Below are positions 1-10,924 of a stretch of DNA of 64,000 nucleotides, piece by piece. The notes under the pieces were generated by a model. That model worked only from the letters and a program-made list of their open reading frames with translations. It was not told the DNA's origin and did no database searches. Source of the DNA: Pseudocercospora fijiensis CIRAD86 (Eukaryota > Ascomycota > Dothideomycetes > Mycosphaerellales > Mycosphaerellaceae); NCBI RefSeq assembly GCF_000340215.1, contig NW_006921534.1, forward strand, positions 4,463,041 to 4,527,040. Direction: 5' to 3'. Each line of letters opens with the position of its first letter. Positions within the stretch are counted from its first letter, which is position 1. The position numbers were made by a program, and so were the translations under genes.

Positions 1-400
1 AGTAAACCGGTCTACGACAACTAGGATAGCATTATATACATCCTTGCTACCCCTACGCTTAGTAGGCGGGAGGCCTGTAATAAAATCTATTATAAGCTTA
101 GCAAATAGCTTCTTTAGAATAGGGAGTAAAGACAACTCGCTAAATAGTAAGTGCTTTAGTGCTTTGACTCGTTAACATACGGCACACGTGTTTACGTAGT
201 CCTTTATATCCCGCTTACTATTTAGCTAGTAGTATATGCGCGATAGTAACTCGTGCGACCTCTCTATACTATAGTAACCGGCAAGCTTACTATTATAGTG
301 TCGCTTAAGAAGCTCTTGTCGTATCGAATACTCGGTAGAGACATACAATCTGCCCTTATAGCGCAAATGGCTATCGGTATTAATCGACTAATTCTTGCTA
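1..400 (-). pseudogene. gypsy integrase remnant (copy A)
   Basis: Minus-strand translation shows the end of the integrase zinc finger (CAVC followed by a stop where Gln is expected, 172-186) and then the start of the catalytic core with DFITGLPP (about 62-95), carrying the first catalytic Asp, followed by VVVDRFT at the very edge. The rest of the core lies outside the window. The frame is broken by RIP-type stops, so no functional integrase is encoded here. Confidence 0.8.
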
Positions 401-1599
401 GATCTGGTCTTGCGGCTACTTCTAAGCTAATCTATACGAGTAGTAGCAAAAGCGTCCCTTTACTAAGCGCGTAATAGTTCGTTTATAAAGGCTTAACTAT
501 CTCCTTATACAAGTTCGCTTAACAGCACCCTCGCTATCGTACATAGCACGCACTATATATATCTAGTAGCACTAGCAGCCGGATCAACTATAGTAGTACT
601 TTAATCGCTATTACTATATATAGCGATATCGACTAGGGAGTTATCGTAACCCTTCCTATTAGTGTTATTAAGCTTAATACGCACTATTAATATAGTAAGA
701 GCATTAACATACTTCAAGCCGTCGCGGAGTCCGGTAAGCCGCTTATCCTACGCTTGCCTTACTACGAGGTCTATAGTAATCTTGTGCTATAGGGTTAGAA
801 ACAGTGAATTAATAGATTAGGTTTCGCTATCGTAATTAGGTCGCCTCGATAGGCTATTAGCAGGGTTACTTATACCTAGCCGATATAATATATTAAAATC
901 AAACCTAGCGAGGTAGACGGCCTATCTAGCCTGTCGACCTATAACCCTAGTAACTTTAGTAATGCTACGAAGGTTGTTATAGTCCGTATAGACCTAAATA
1001 GGGTGCTAAGCACCGTCGAGATAGTAGCGCTAGTATTTAAAGGCTTCTACGATTGCTAAGAGCTCTTACTCGTAGGTCTCGTACCGGCGTTCTATATCGA
1101 TTATCTTCTATAAAAAGAAGGCAATTAGGTGCTAGTAGTAGTTACTGTCTAACTGCTAAGACATTATAGCTAATATAGCGAACTGTAAAGCGTTAGTCTT
1201 AATGCGGATTAGTTTGCTTAGTACGAAGTAGTATAATAAGGGGACTTTAGTAAAGCGCTGCTTTAAACCGTTAAAAGCAGCTTATGCTCTGTTAGTCCAT
1301 TTAAACTCTCTAGTTAGGTTGGCCTTAGTTTTAGTAAGCTTAGTTAGGGGCATTACATGCCGTAAGTAGCCCTTAATAAAGCGACGATAGAAATTAGCGA
1401 AGCCGAGGAACGACTATAGCTCCTTAATTAACGTAGGGACAGGCTATTTAGTAATGGTTTTAATCCGATTAGGATCAGCCTTAATACCCTTAGTTAATAT
1501 AAGGAAGCCGAGGAATAACACCTCTTTAGTAGCAAAGGTGCATTTAGAAGGCTTGTAATATAAGCTATAGGTTCTTAGACGATCGAGCACTTTACGGAC

Positions 1600-2169
1600 T
1601 ATAGCCTAGTGCTCCGCAATGTTAGGTAAGTATATATAAACTAGGATGTTATCTAGGTAAACTATATAGAGGTAATCTAATAGGCCTAATAGGGCCCGAT
1701 TAATATAGGACTAGAATATAGCGGGGGCATTAGCTAGCCTAAATAGTATAACTAAGTACTTAAAATAGCTATAACGAGTGCGAAAGGCTGTCTTCTATTT
1801 ATCGCCCTTGCGAATACAGATATAGTAATAGGCGTCCTTAATGTCTAATGTAGTGTAGTAGTAGGCACTAGAAAGGCGGTTAAGGGTCTTATTAATAAGC
1901 GGGAGTAGACAGCGGTCTTTAATAGTAACAGCGTTAAGCCTACGATAGTCGACATATAGGCGTAGGCTACTATCCTTCTTTAGTACGAATAGGATAGGGG
2001 CGCTAGCAGGGCTGTTACTATACCGTATCCGGCTATTAGCTAGGTTCTCCTCTAGATACTTACGTAATATAGTAAGCTCTCGTTTACTAAGGTTATAGAG
2101 GGGACTAAAGGGAACCTCCTTGCCCTCTATAATATTAATCTTATAATCCGTCTCTTTAAATATAGGCAA
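1600..2169 (-). pseudogene. gypsy reverse transcriptase remnant (copy A)
   Basis: The longest open stretch (1795-2169) translates to 124 residues. It includes LYVDYRRLNAVTIKDR and TLDIKDAYYYICI, which are RT fingers and the first catalytic Asp motif of Ty3/gypsy enzymes. The frame continues with RIP stops to VYLDNILVYI at about 1639-1672, the position of the YxDD box with its second Asp changed to Asn. The changed active-site residue and stops make this non-functional. Confidence 0.85.
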
Positions 2170-2699
2170 TGTCGATGCTAAGTAGTGTTTAAATACATTA
2201 ATATAGGTCTCTCAAATAGGCTCTAGTATACGAGCAAGCTAATTAGGGTCTATGCTATTAGGGGGCATAGGTTTATCGTTATCTCTACCGAGAAGATTAG
2301 CTATCGGATTAGCTAAGGCAGGTATTAGATTGCTAATAAACAGGACCCTAATATTATTAGGACACTCGCTAATATCGATATGTTTAATATCCTCTCTCCT
2401 AGCGATTCTAAATCGCTATTGTTAACTGCCTAAGTCTATAACTATAGCATAGTGCTTAAGAATAGGGTTGCTAATAATAATAGTAGCTCCCCTATATAGG
2501 TAGTCTATATCTACTACGTAGGCAGTAAAGTCTAGTAGGCGTTTATTTCCGAGGTCGTCCTTTAGAGCTATAGGAATATAGTAGGCCCTATAGGTTAAGT
2601 ACCGAGCGTTATTAAACTAAGCAAGGGTTGGCAGGTTAGTCCTCGGCAGTTGTCGAAGGTCTAATTGCTTAGCTAGGCGATAGCTAATAAGGGCACTAA

Positions 2700-3970
2700 C
2701 TAAATTTCCTAGATCTAGTATAACCTTAGTTTAATAGCTAGTGCTCTTCGTATCCTATATAAGGCAGGAGCGTATTATAGCTAGTACAATGTCGATAGTC
2801 TTACGCCGCACGAGGCTAATAGTTAGTGCGGCGCTTACTCTTTTTTCGAAGGTTAGCCTATAGGGGTAGCGTTAGCGGCTAAAAGGTGCTTACGGTGCTT
2901 AGCGGTAGTACGGTCGATTCGGGCCTAGTCCTTAGGTTTGTCGCATTAGCCTAGTAGATAGCTAGTGCTATTACAATTAAAGCACTTCAATCTAGTTAGG
3001 GGGTTGCTATAGCCGCTATTGCTACTATTGTTAGTTAAACGATTAGTACTATAGGGATACGAGCCCCTTCTACGGCCTCTATCGCGGCCTCCTCTATATA
3101 GCCGTCGGCTACGGCCCCTTCTACGGTCGTTGTTACTGTTCCTATTGTTAGTATTATTGTTCTAGTAGGAACCTTAGTTTCCTCCGCAGCTACGATAGGT
3201 AGCTAGGCGTATCTTAGATTCTAACCGTTATTAGAGCTAAACAGCTCGCTTAGCTGTCTCTACTTCGACTATAAATTGAATGCGTATAAGATTAGCCTAT
3301 TCGAATATACGGCGGCGGTCTAATTTAAGGACTAGTTCCTATCTTAGTTTAGGTCGTATCTTAGATATCTAGATAGAGTCGGTTTTAGGTAGCAAATCGT
3401 CCTCGAGGGTCTTTAGATAAGCCTCGAAGGATCGAGAGGTTTAGTCGGCCTTTTGTTTAGTACGTAGGTATTAGTCTTAGGCGTATTATTGCCTTAGTAT
3501 AGGGTTTCTAAGGGTGTCTAGTATAATAGTCTTATAGGTTTTCTACTAAATAGCGGTCTAATCGTTAAGGGAGTCGAAATAGTTATCCTACGTACGCTTT
3601 AGGTCGCTATTAATGTACTGCATAGCATAGACAACTAAGGAATAGTTATCTAGTAGCGCTCTCGGTACATTGCGCTAGTTAAGCTTGTAGTTACGAATAT
3701 AGTTATTGTATTGCTTCCGACTAGAGCTATTAAACACGGTACAGTCCTTAAGTTTAGCATCCTTCTTCTAGACTAGGACTAATAGTAAGGAAGGCCCTGC
3801 TATCGGCTTAGTGTTAGTTATTAGGGCCTCCTAAAGGCGGCGAATTTCGAGGAGGTTGTCCTTTAGCTATTATTCTTAACGTAGAGTAGCGAGCCTGTTT
3901 TAGGTAGCTTCTTAAAGTCTCGCTACTAGCTAGGGGCTAAAGGCTAGTTAGCTATATCGTCGATTAACAA
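2700..3970 (-). pseudogene. gypsy protease/gag remnant with zinc knuckle (copy A)
   Basis: Around 2940-3010 the minus strand reads CFNCNSTSYLLG, stop, C. This is a CX2CX4HX4C zinc knuckle in which His is now Tyr (CA to TA) and a residue is now a stop. Just downstream in the reading direction, near 2700-2740, a VILDLGN-like segment may be the aspartic protease. The same segment recurs near 45.0-45.6 kb in copy B with independent stops. Confidence 0.7.
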
Positions 3971-5315
3971 TGTTGTTAAGTATGTCGTTAATAGGCAACT
4001 CTAGGTCGTTACCTAGAACTATAGGTTCTTCGGCAGGCTTAGTAGTAGGCTCTTTAGTAGGCACCTTAGTAGGAGGCACTTTAGTAGGCACTTTAGCAGG
4101 CACTGTACTACTAGCGTTGTCGTTGCTAGCGCTACTAGCGGCGCCGCGGTTGTTGTTGCTTCGTAATAAGCCGGCTATTATAATAAGGGGTAGCACCGAT
4201 AATATATTATAGGCCCCTAAGATGCGGATATAGCGGAATTAGTAGATATCGGCTTAGTACGATTAATTTAGTGTAATAGGCCGTATAGAAGGCCTTGCTT
4301 AATAATTGGTACGGTTATTTTTAATAGAGTAGTACGTATAGGTCCCGTTCTTCGGGCGCAATATAGTTAATCGGTTTTCGTAGCTATACCGCTAAAAGCT
4401 TGAAATAAGGACTATCTAGCTACTATCCTTAAAGGGTAGATCGAATACTATATAAGAAGGGTTATATTAGCAGGTAGATAGGGTAGTAGTAGGTACGAGT
4501 AGTATTCGATAAGGAGCTAGGAGAAGAGGGAGGAAGGTAGGCAAGTTAACCTATTGCTAAGCGCTAAGCCCTACCTAAGGCACTAAGACCCTAGCTTTAC
4601 TTAGCCTAGTTACATACTAATTACGTATAGCCTCTTTAGCCCTAACATTAGCTCTAACATTAATAATATTGCTAAGAATATCGTTAACGGGTAACGATAG
4701 GTTATTCTTTTCGATTATAGGTTCTTTAGTAGGCCCTCCGGTAGGCTCTTTAGTAGGTACTTTAGTAGGAACTGTGCTACTAGCGTTGTTATTGCTAGCG
4801 CTACTAGCAGCGCCGCGGTTGTTGTTATTGCTTCGTAATAAACCGGCTATTATAATAAAGGGTAATACTAATAATATATTATAGGCCCCTATAGTACGGA
4901 TATAGCGGAATTAGTAGGTATCGGCTTAGTACGATTAACTTAGTATAATAGACTGTATAGAAGGCCTTGCTTAATAATTAGTACGGTTGTTCTAATAGAA
5001 TAGTATATATAGGTCCCGTTCTTCGGGCGTAATATAGTTAGATTAACGATTTTCGTAGCTATACCGCTAAAAGCTTAAAATAAGGACTATCTAGCTACTA
5101 CCCTTAAAGGGTAGATCGAATACTATATAAGAAGGGTACGTTAGTAGGTAGATAGGGTAGTAGTAGGTATAAGTAGTATTTAATAAGAATCTAGAAGAAA
5201 AGGGAGGAAGGTAGAAGAGTTAGCCTATTACTAAGCGCTAAGCCCTGCCTAAGGCATTAAGACCCTAGCTTCACTCAGCCTAGTTATATACTAATTACGT
5301 ATAGCCTCTTTAGCC
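3960..5315 (-). repeat. tandem duplication of about 0.67-0.7 kb within the gag region
   Basis: Sequence from about 3960-4640 is repeated from about 4660 to 5315. Matching landmarks include the gtcgttaatagg/atcgttaacggg segment (3983 versus 4679) and the aatatattataggcccct segment (4198 versus 4871). A third diverged copy lies at 46812-47490. The copies differ by many transitions and small indels, so the duplication predates or accompanied decay. Confidence 0.8.
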
Positions 5316-5330
5316 CTAATATAGTAAGTC

Positions 5331-6022
5331 TACTTAAACTATAAAGAAAGTATAGTAGTAAGGATACTATACGGTATACTATAGATTATTTATATTCCCC
5401 GAAATAGAAGTTTAACAGTTTTATATAGTATTAGTCTATATATAGTATAGATTTAGTCGATTGTCGGTAGCCGTCTTACTTAGTATCTTAACTGTCCTTA
5501 GTATTATAGGGCAGCCCTCTCGGCGAAGCGTTTCGAGTACTATTAGGCGTAGAAAGTAATATATACGAGCTATTCCTTATACACTAGTAGACAACTAATA
5601 GTACTAGTAACTTGCAGCCGACCTGTTTTAGGTCTCCTAAGCGCATACTAGCTCTCCACAGCGATGGGGTTGCACAATGTGAAGAGCTTGTGCATCGGAA
5701 ACTTATCTCAAAGTCGTTCGGAACACTTAAGTCTGTTATTGCCTCATTGGCTTCTGAACGTAATACAACATGAAAAAGCTCATACCCGAGGGATTCAGGA
5801 TTGGACAGCGTCTGCCGTAATGCAGCATATGGAGCTTGCCTTTGCTTCCCTCCTTTCCCTGTAGGCCGAAGAAAGTCCAATGCTGGACATTTCCGTCAGG
5901 CAGAACTCGCACGGTGCCTGACGCCAAGCCGCGCATAGCTATCTGCTATCTGGAGAGCTGTGCCGAAACACTTGACTTCGCCAGCAAGCGTACGGTACAC
6001 AGTAACAGTGCACGCCGGCAGC
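5331..6022. other. gypsy 5-prime flank passing into unique 5-prime region of the WD40 gene
   Basis: Up to about 5590 the sequence is TA-rich and poor in CA/TG like the gypsy element, and could be its LTR. I could not pair it with a second LTR. From about 5600 the composition switches abruptly to normal genic sequence, which must include promoter and 5-prime UTR of the gene starting at 6023. Frames open here on both strands look accidental. Confidence 0.5.
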
Positions 6023-8954
6023 ATGGCCAGCGATTTCAAGCTGAGCTCCACACTGCGTGGCCACGAAGAAGATGTAAGAGAGATTGCTGTTTGCTTGCTG
6101 ACATAGAATACCCGCCCACGAAGCCTTCCTCCACTCCACTCCGTCAAGCCGTCAAGCTTCCAATACTGCTCCCCTCGCTTTCTCCTATGACGCTGGCTTC
6201 GCACCTTATGCTTACTCAAGCCGTCACAAGCTTTGATTCTTGCTTGGAGTAGCTGACCGCGCAACCAACAGGTCCGCGCAATCGTCTTTCCCTCCCACGA
6301 CCTCCTCCTCTCAGCATCACGCGATAACACGGTCCGGCAATGGAGCCTGACATCGTCCAAGCCGCCGACTTACGACGACACTATTGCTTTACAAGGCAGT
6401 CACTGGTTCAATGGGCTTGCCTACGCCCCGCCTTCTCAGGAGCACCCGAAGGGCGTCCTTGCTGCTGGAGGCCGGGAGACATTCGTGTTTGTGAAGCAGC
6501 TTGGCCGGCCAGTAGATGAAGACCCTCATCGACTGCTCATTGGACATGCGGGGAACATTACTTGCTTGGCTTTCAGCGACGACGGCAGTAAGGTAGTAAG
6601 CGGTGGTTGGGACAGTCAGGTCTTCGTGTGGGATGTAGAGAGCGGCAGTGTGACAGCGGAGTTGCAAGGTCACGGCGGTCCAGTATGGGGTGTGATGATC
6701 TACGACAACAAGTTCGTCTTGACAGCATGCGCCGACAAGAGCATTCGGTTGTACGATCTGAATGGGAAGCCGCTGCAGGAGATCAAGGGTCATACAGATG
6801 TGGTGCGATGCTTTGCGAAGCTTCCGCCAGGGCACTGGTCAGGCGCGGCTGTTGCTTCTGCTGGAAACGATGAGGTGATCAGATTATGGACTCTGGATGG
6901 CAAGCAGATTGGAGAGCTTTCAGGCCACACGGCATACATCTACAGCCTCGCTAGTCTTCCGAACGGCGATCTTGTGAGTTCGTCAGAAGATCGTACAGTG
7001 CGGATATGGAGGGATGGCCAATGCATCCAGACCATAACTCATCCTGCGATCAGCATTTGGACTGTGGCGGCTTGTCCGGAGACTGGTGACATTGTCAGTG
7101 GAGCGAGCGACAAAATCATTCGCATATTCTCCCGAGATCCTGAGAGGCAAGCAGACCCTGAGGTATGTATCATTAGTGGCGGACTTCGCTGTGAAGGAAG
7201 TTCGCCTGGACCTTCTCCTAGGACTTCCCACAGCTTTTGGCGAATCGGACTGAGCTAATGGGTTGCTTCACAGACGTTAAGCTCCTTCCAGGAGAGCAAC
7301 CGCATGTATGCCATACCTGCCGAAACTGCAAGTCAGGGACAGCCGTTCAACAAGGAAAATCTGCCTGGCCCTGGTAAGTCTATCTCGCATTACCAATGTG
7401 GCACTCATGGGCCAAAGTCCTCCCCACACCTTCATGCGCAGCCCCCACACTCGTCACCAGACATTTACCAGAGAGATGCTGCACGACGAAGGCTCTGGAG
7501 CTGCGGAAGGCGCGTCGGCTTCCGGAAGGATCGCTTATAGGATGAACGTGGGCTAACCGACGTTTTAACAGGCGCACTCCAGACGCAGGTCGGCGAACGT
7601 GACGGCCAACAGCTCTTCATTCGCGAGAATGACGGAAGTGTGACTGCCCACTTGTGGTCAGCATCTACAAGCCAATGGAACCTGGTATGTCTTCCAATTG
7701 CCCTGGGCCAACTTCACTGCGCTGCTTGCTAACATATCGCTCACTTAGATTGGCACTGTTGTTGAAGGCCAAGGCACTGGGTCCTCCAAGAAAGTACATA
7801 ATGGCCAGGAGTATGACTTCGTCTTCGATATTGATATTGAAGAGGGTAAGCCGCCTCTCAAGCTGCCATACAACCTGACTGAAAGCGCGTGGGATGCGGC
7901 GCGAAAGTTTTTGGAGAAGAACGAGCTGCCAATGTCGTACTATGAGCAAGTTGCCAATTGGATCTCAGACAACACAAAAGGCGCGAGAATTGGGCAAGAC
8001 TCTGCGGCTAGCAGTCGACCAACAAATCAATCGCAGGACCCTTGGGGGACTGAGCGAAGATATCGGCCGGGCGACGCTGGTTCCTCCGTTTCCGGTCAAC
8101 GGAAAATTCCACAAAAGACATTCATCGAAATTGTCGAGGGCAATCCAGCCAACGCCATCAACATCATTGCACAGAAGACAGATGAGCTCAGCAAGTCTGG
8201 CGAGTTGACAGTGGAGCAAGCACTGCGGCCTGAGGAAGTCGCGGCTTTGAAAGCATTACCCACGCAGCTGCAAAACAAACAGGATCCACGCCCCACTGAG
8301 CCGCAGATCACTGCACTGCTCAAAGTTGCGTCGCTGTGGCCGCAGAAGAGCCGTGTTCCCGCAGTCGGAGTGCTCGCTCTCCTCGCTGTGTCTCCATCCT
8401 TCGTCAGTGCCACAAGTGCTGGCAATGGTACAATTGTTGAAACTCTCAACTCTGCCGGCCTTTTAGCACCAGGACAGCAAACCGCCAATAATGTCGTTCA
8501 CGCCATCCGACTGCTGGTGAATCTCTTCAAGAGCGATGCTGGACGCCTCATCGCAGACGGCAGCTTCGACACCGTCATTGGGCTCGTGAAGCCTTTCCAA
8601 AGCCGGCCTGAGTCTGTAGCTCAGGTCAAGGCACTTGCATCGCTCTATCTCAACTACGCCGTCTTGCTCTCGAGCGGCACTGGGAACGAAGGTGCTATGC
8701 GTGAAGCGAGGGCAAGGACGCTCATTACCGAGATCGCCATGCTTCTCGAGTGTGAGAGTCCTCATGCTGCCGATCCGGACGGCTTCTCCAGAACGCTTGC
8801 AGCACTTGGCACACTGCTGTCCATTGGTGGCAGCTTCCGAGACTCGCTGAAGGGCGGCATTGCTGGCTCGTTGCAGTTTGCTGCCATGAAGCCAGCAGCT
8901 CAACAGCAAGCTGTGAAGGAGCTCATCCAGGAGATCCGAGATGAGCTACGCTGA
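6023..8954 (+). CDS. doa1: Doa1/Ufd3/PLAA-family ubiquitin-binding WD40 protein
   Basis: Family role: adaptor of Cdc48/p97 that binds ubiquitin and acts in ubiquitin homeostasis, ER- and mitochondria-associated degradation and endosomal sorting. Exons read from the sequence are 6023-6073, 6272-7162, 7274-7373, 7572-7684 and 7749-8954, giving 786 aa, close to the family size. The start MASDFKLSSTLRGHEED is the usual PLAA opening. A seven-bladed WD40 propeller fills about residues 1-310 (repeats such as SGGWDSQVFVWD and SASRDNTVRQW). A PFU ubiquitin-binding domain follows at about 348-460 (GQEYDFVFDIDIEEG, LPMSYYEQVANWI), and a C-terminal PUL domain, which binds Cdc48, at about 505-786. All introns start GT and end AG and keep the frame. 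It converges on the BTB gene downstream. Confidence 0.95.
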
Positions 8955-9481
8955 GCAGCCCTCCAGCTTGAGGTCTTCCTTGGCCTTGGTCTCGCATTAT
9001 ATAGTTGTATTGCAAGCATAGCGCGGATATCAAAAGAAAGGCGGCATGATGACATGGCATTACGCTATGGAGCCCTATAAATGTAAACCAAATTCCTTCT
9101 TCGGCCGTTGGGCACAATTCACGCACTGATCTTGATCGAGTCCATTCGCGTCCGTCATCGTCAGATGTGGACGAGCTTGCATGCAACTTTCACATGCTTC
9201 CTCGCCTCTTGCGGCAACTTCGAGCTGTCCGACCCAAGCTCGTCGTCATGCAGCAAGGTTTGTGTCAAATGCGCACTCTCGCGCTTGATAACCAGTGGGA
9301 TACACCAAACTTTTGACCCTATGGCATCGCCGGAGCAGGCGCTCAAAAGTGGATTGCTTTGTCTCCTCAGTGCCTCTTCGAACCTGCTCCTGCTCTGAAT
9401 GACAAGGCAATTGATCTGAGCTCGTAAGCTTCTTAGCATTCTTGATGGACCCAGCTAAGTCTGCAAATCTGTTCCATGCTG
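8955..9481. other. intergenic between convergent genes
   Basis: This holds the 3-prime UTRs and terminators of the WD40 gene (+) and BTB gene (-). I see no further gene; short open frames on both strands have no recognisable domain. Confidence 0.6.
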
Positions 9482-10459
9482 TCACTCCATGTACTCTGGC
9501 TCCGCCCTTCTGCTTCGTTTCAGGAGCTCATATGCAAGGCCATTGATTTCCATGATGGACACCTCAATCTCCGGCTTGTCGAGTAGCCGCCCGTGCCAGC
9601 CGAGCGTATCTGCCACGGCTTCCCTCATATCCTTGTTCATCGCAGGTGTTGATGAATACACAACATGAATAGCTTCCGATAATTCAGACGAGTCCCAATG
9701 TCTCGTCAGCTGGATCTTGAACTTATCAAGAGCAAGAGCTTTCAGCCCGTCAATGCCATACTTGTCTGCAGCAGCGTACAGCCTTGCATTCAGAACTAGA
9801 TGAGGTTGCTTTGTCGCGAGCGGAGAAGGTTCAGGCGCATTCGTTACCATGCCTCTGTCTGTCTTCCGTCTTCGTGGAGGGAATTCGCCGAAGCCTGTGG
9901 CCGATGTTGGCACAGCATGCACCGTTAACGAGGAATCATTACGAGGTCGGAACACTGCAGAGAAAGGCGAGTGCTGGCCATGCACCGGACCACCAAAGGC
10001 GCTGACTGCAGATGTTCCATAAACATGGCCGTATTGTCCTGCGTCCGTCCGTACACTCATGGTGTCACTACCATCTCGGCTGTCATGGCGTGGGCTGTGA
10101 AGCGAGCTGTCACTTTCTGGAAATGTGATGACTGGGTCGTAGTCCAGCAAGTAGAAGTATTCAACAATCAGTCGAACGAGCTCATCATCTTCGCCAAGGC
10201 CTATCTGTCCTTCTATCCCATCCTGTAATTTAGATCTCAGCTTCGACATCAAAATCATAGGCAGTGACCTGGAACGACTCACCTTCCATTTCCCTTCTCG
10301 CACGGCATTGTAGAGATATTGCGACCTCGGACAACACACTGCCCTGTGAACAGAATGTCTTGATCCTTCTCTTCCGACCAGGACCAAATCCGAAAAGTCT
10401 CTCGAACGATAAAGCGAAGCTAATCCTGCGAACAGTTCCAGGCGAGGGCGTTCTCCCAT
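9482..10459 (-). CDS. BTB/POZ-domain protein
   Basis: The N-terminal half is a fungal BTB fold: SRDFSDLVLVG at about residues 19-29, then SVHRAVCCPRSQYL, then DDELVRLIVEYFYLLDY. BTB domains mediate dimerisation and often recruit Cullin-3, but no second domain is visible, so the partner is unknown. A middle Ser/Pro-rich region is followed by a helical C-terminal part (LVLNARLYAAADKYGIDGLKALALDKF) typical of fungal BTB proteins. The open frame is continuous for 325 codons. A 60-nt segment at 10223-10282 starts GTGAGT, ends TTACAG, and interrupts the BTB fold, so it is probably an intron; splicing gives 305 aa. The start at 10459 is the first Met of the frame. Confidence 0.85.
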   Translation of the reverse strand: MGERPRLELFAGLASLYRSRDFSDLVLVGREGSRHSVHRAVCCPRSQYLYNAVREGKWKVSRSRSLPMILMSKLRSKLQDGIEGQIGLGEDDELVRLIVEYFYLLDYDPVITFPESDSSLHSPRHDSRDGSDTMSVRTDAGQYGHVYGTSAVSAFGGPVHGQHSPFSAVFRPRNDSSLTVHAVPTSATGFGEFPPRRRKTDRGMVTNAPEPSPLATKQPHLVLNARLYAAADKYGIDGLKALALDKFKIQLTRHWDSSELSEAIHVVYSSTPAMNKDMREAVADTLGWHGRLLDKPEIEVSIMEINGLAYELLKRSRRAEPEYME

Positions 10460-10924
10460 TGCAGCGTATCTGTTGGGTACTCGGTACTCGCACTTAGGAA
10501 TGAGAACCTTGAAAGAAGGTTGATGTATGCTTTGCTCCTACAGCATTCTTATTACGATGCCGGAGTCTAGCAGCTTTATGTCAAGATAGCAGGACATTGT
10601 ATAGTTATCGCAACGCCTATCTGAGGCTGTGCACTCCAGATGAAACTCGCAGAAGGATTCCACTACTATTTTGGTGCGATATGCTGGCCGGCTGAGAGCC
10701 GAGAAGCGGTACTGCTCCATACTTGCCGATCACTTGCATGTGCATTCTGTGGAGGTTCGGATAACGGCATGTGATCACTGCAACACAAACTGCTCTTTAA
10801 GGAGATCACATCTTGAAGCTCAGAAGCTGTCCAGCGGAGCTTGCCGATACTATGTGCTGAGTCCAACTTGTTAGTGCCGGTGCGGGGAGAACCCTGCACC
10901 TCCGAGAGAGGAACCATACCGCTA
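10460..10924. other. upstream region of the BTB gene, ending at the repeat border
   Basis: Unique, genic-looking sequence that should carry the BTB promoter. At about 10925 it changes sharply to TA-rich RIP sequence. No gene is recognised. Confidence 0.5.

Larger units (their letters stand above)
1..5330 (-). mobile_element. RIP-decayed Ty3/gypsy retrotransposon, copy A (truncated by window edge)
   Basis: The element reads on the minus strand from gag (about 5.3 kb) through protease and reverse transcriptase to integrase at the left edge, where it leaves the window. Seen: an integrase CxxC at 175-186 followed by a DFITGLPP motif near 62-95; RT with a YLDN box at 1649-1660; a zinc knuckle near 2940-3010; and a Pro/Thr/Lys-rich gag linker near 4020-4110. 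The pol order (RT before integrase) is that of Ty3/gypsy. Frames are interrupted almost only by TAG/TAA where Gln or Trp is expected, and the active-site YLDD has become YLDN (G to A in TpG), as expected for RIP. In 2041-2340 I count about 6 CA, 6 TG and 8 CG, so both strands are hit. LTR borders were not resolved. Confidence 0.88.

Noticed and set aside
253..474. Plus-strand open frame of 73 codons in the gypsy element
   Set aside because: Antisense to integrase remnants; arises by chance in decayed sequence.
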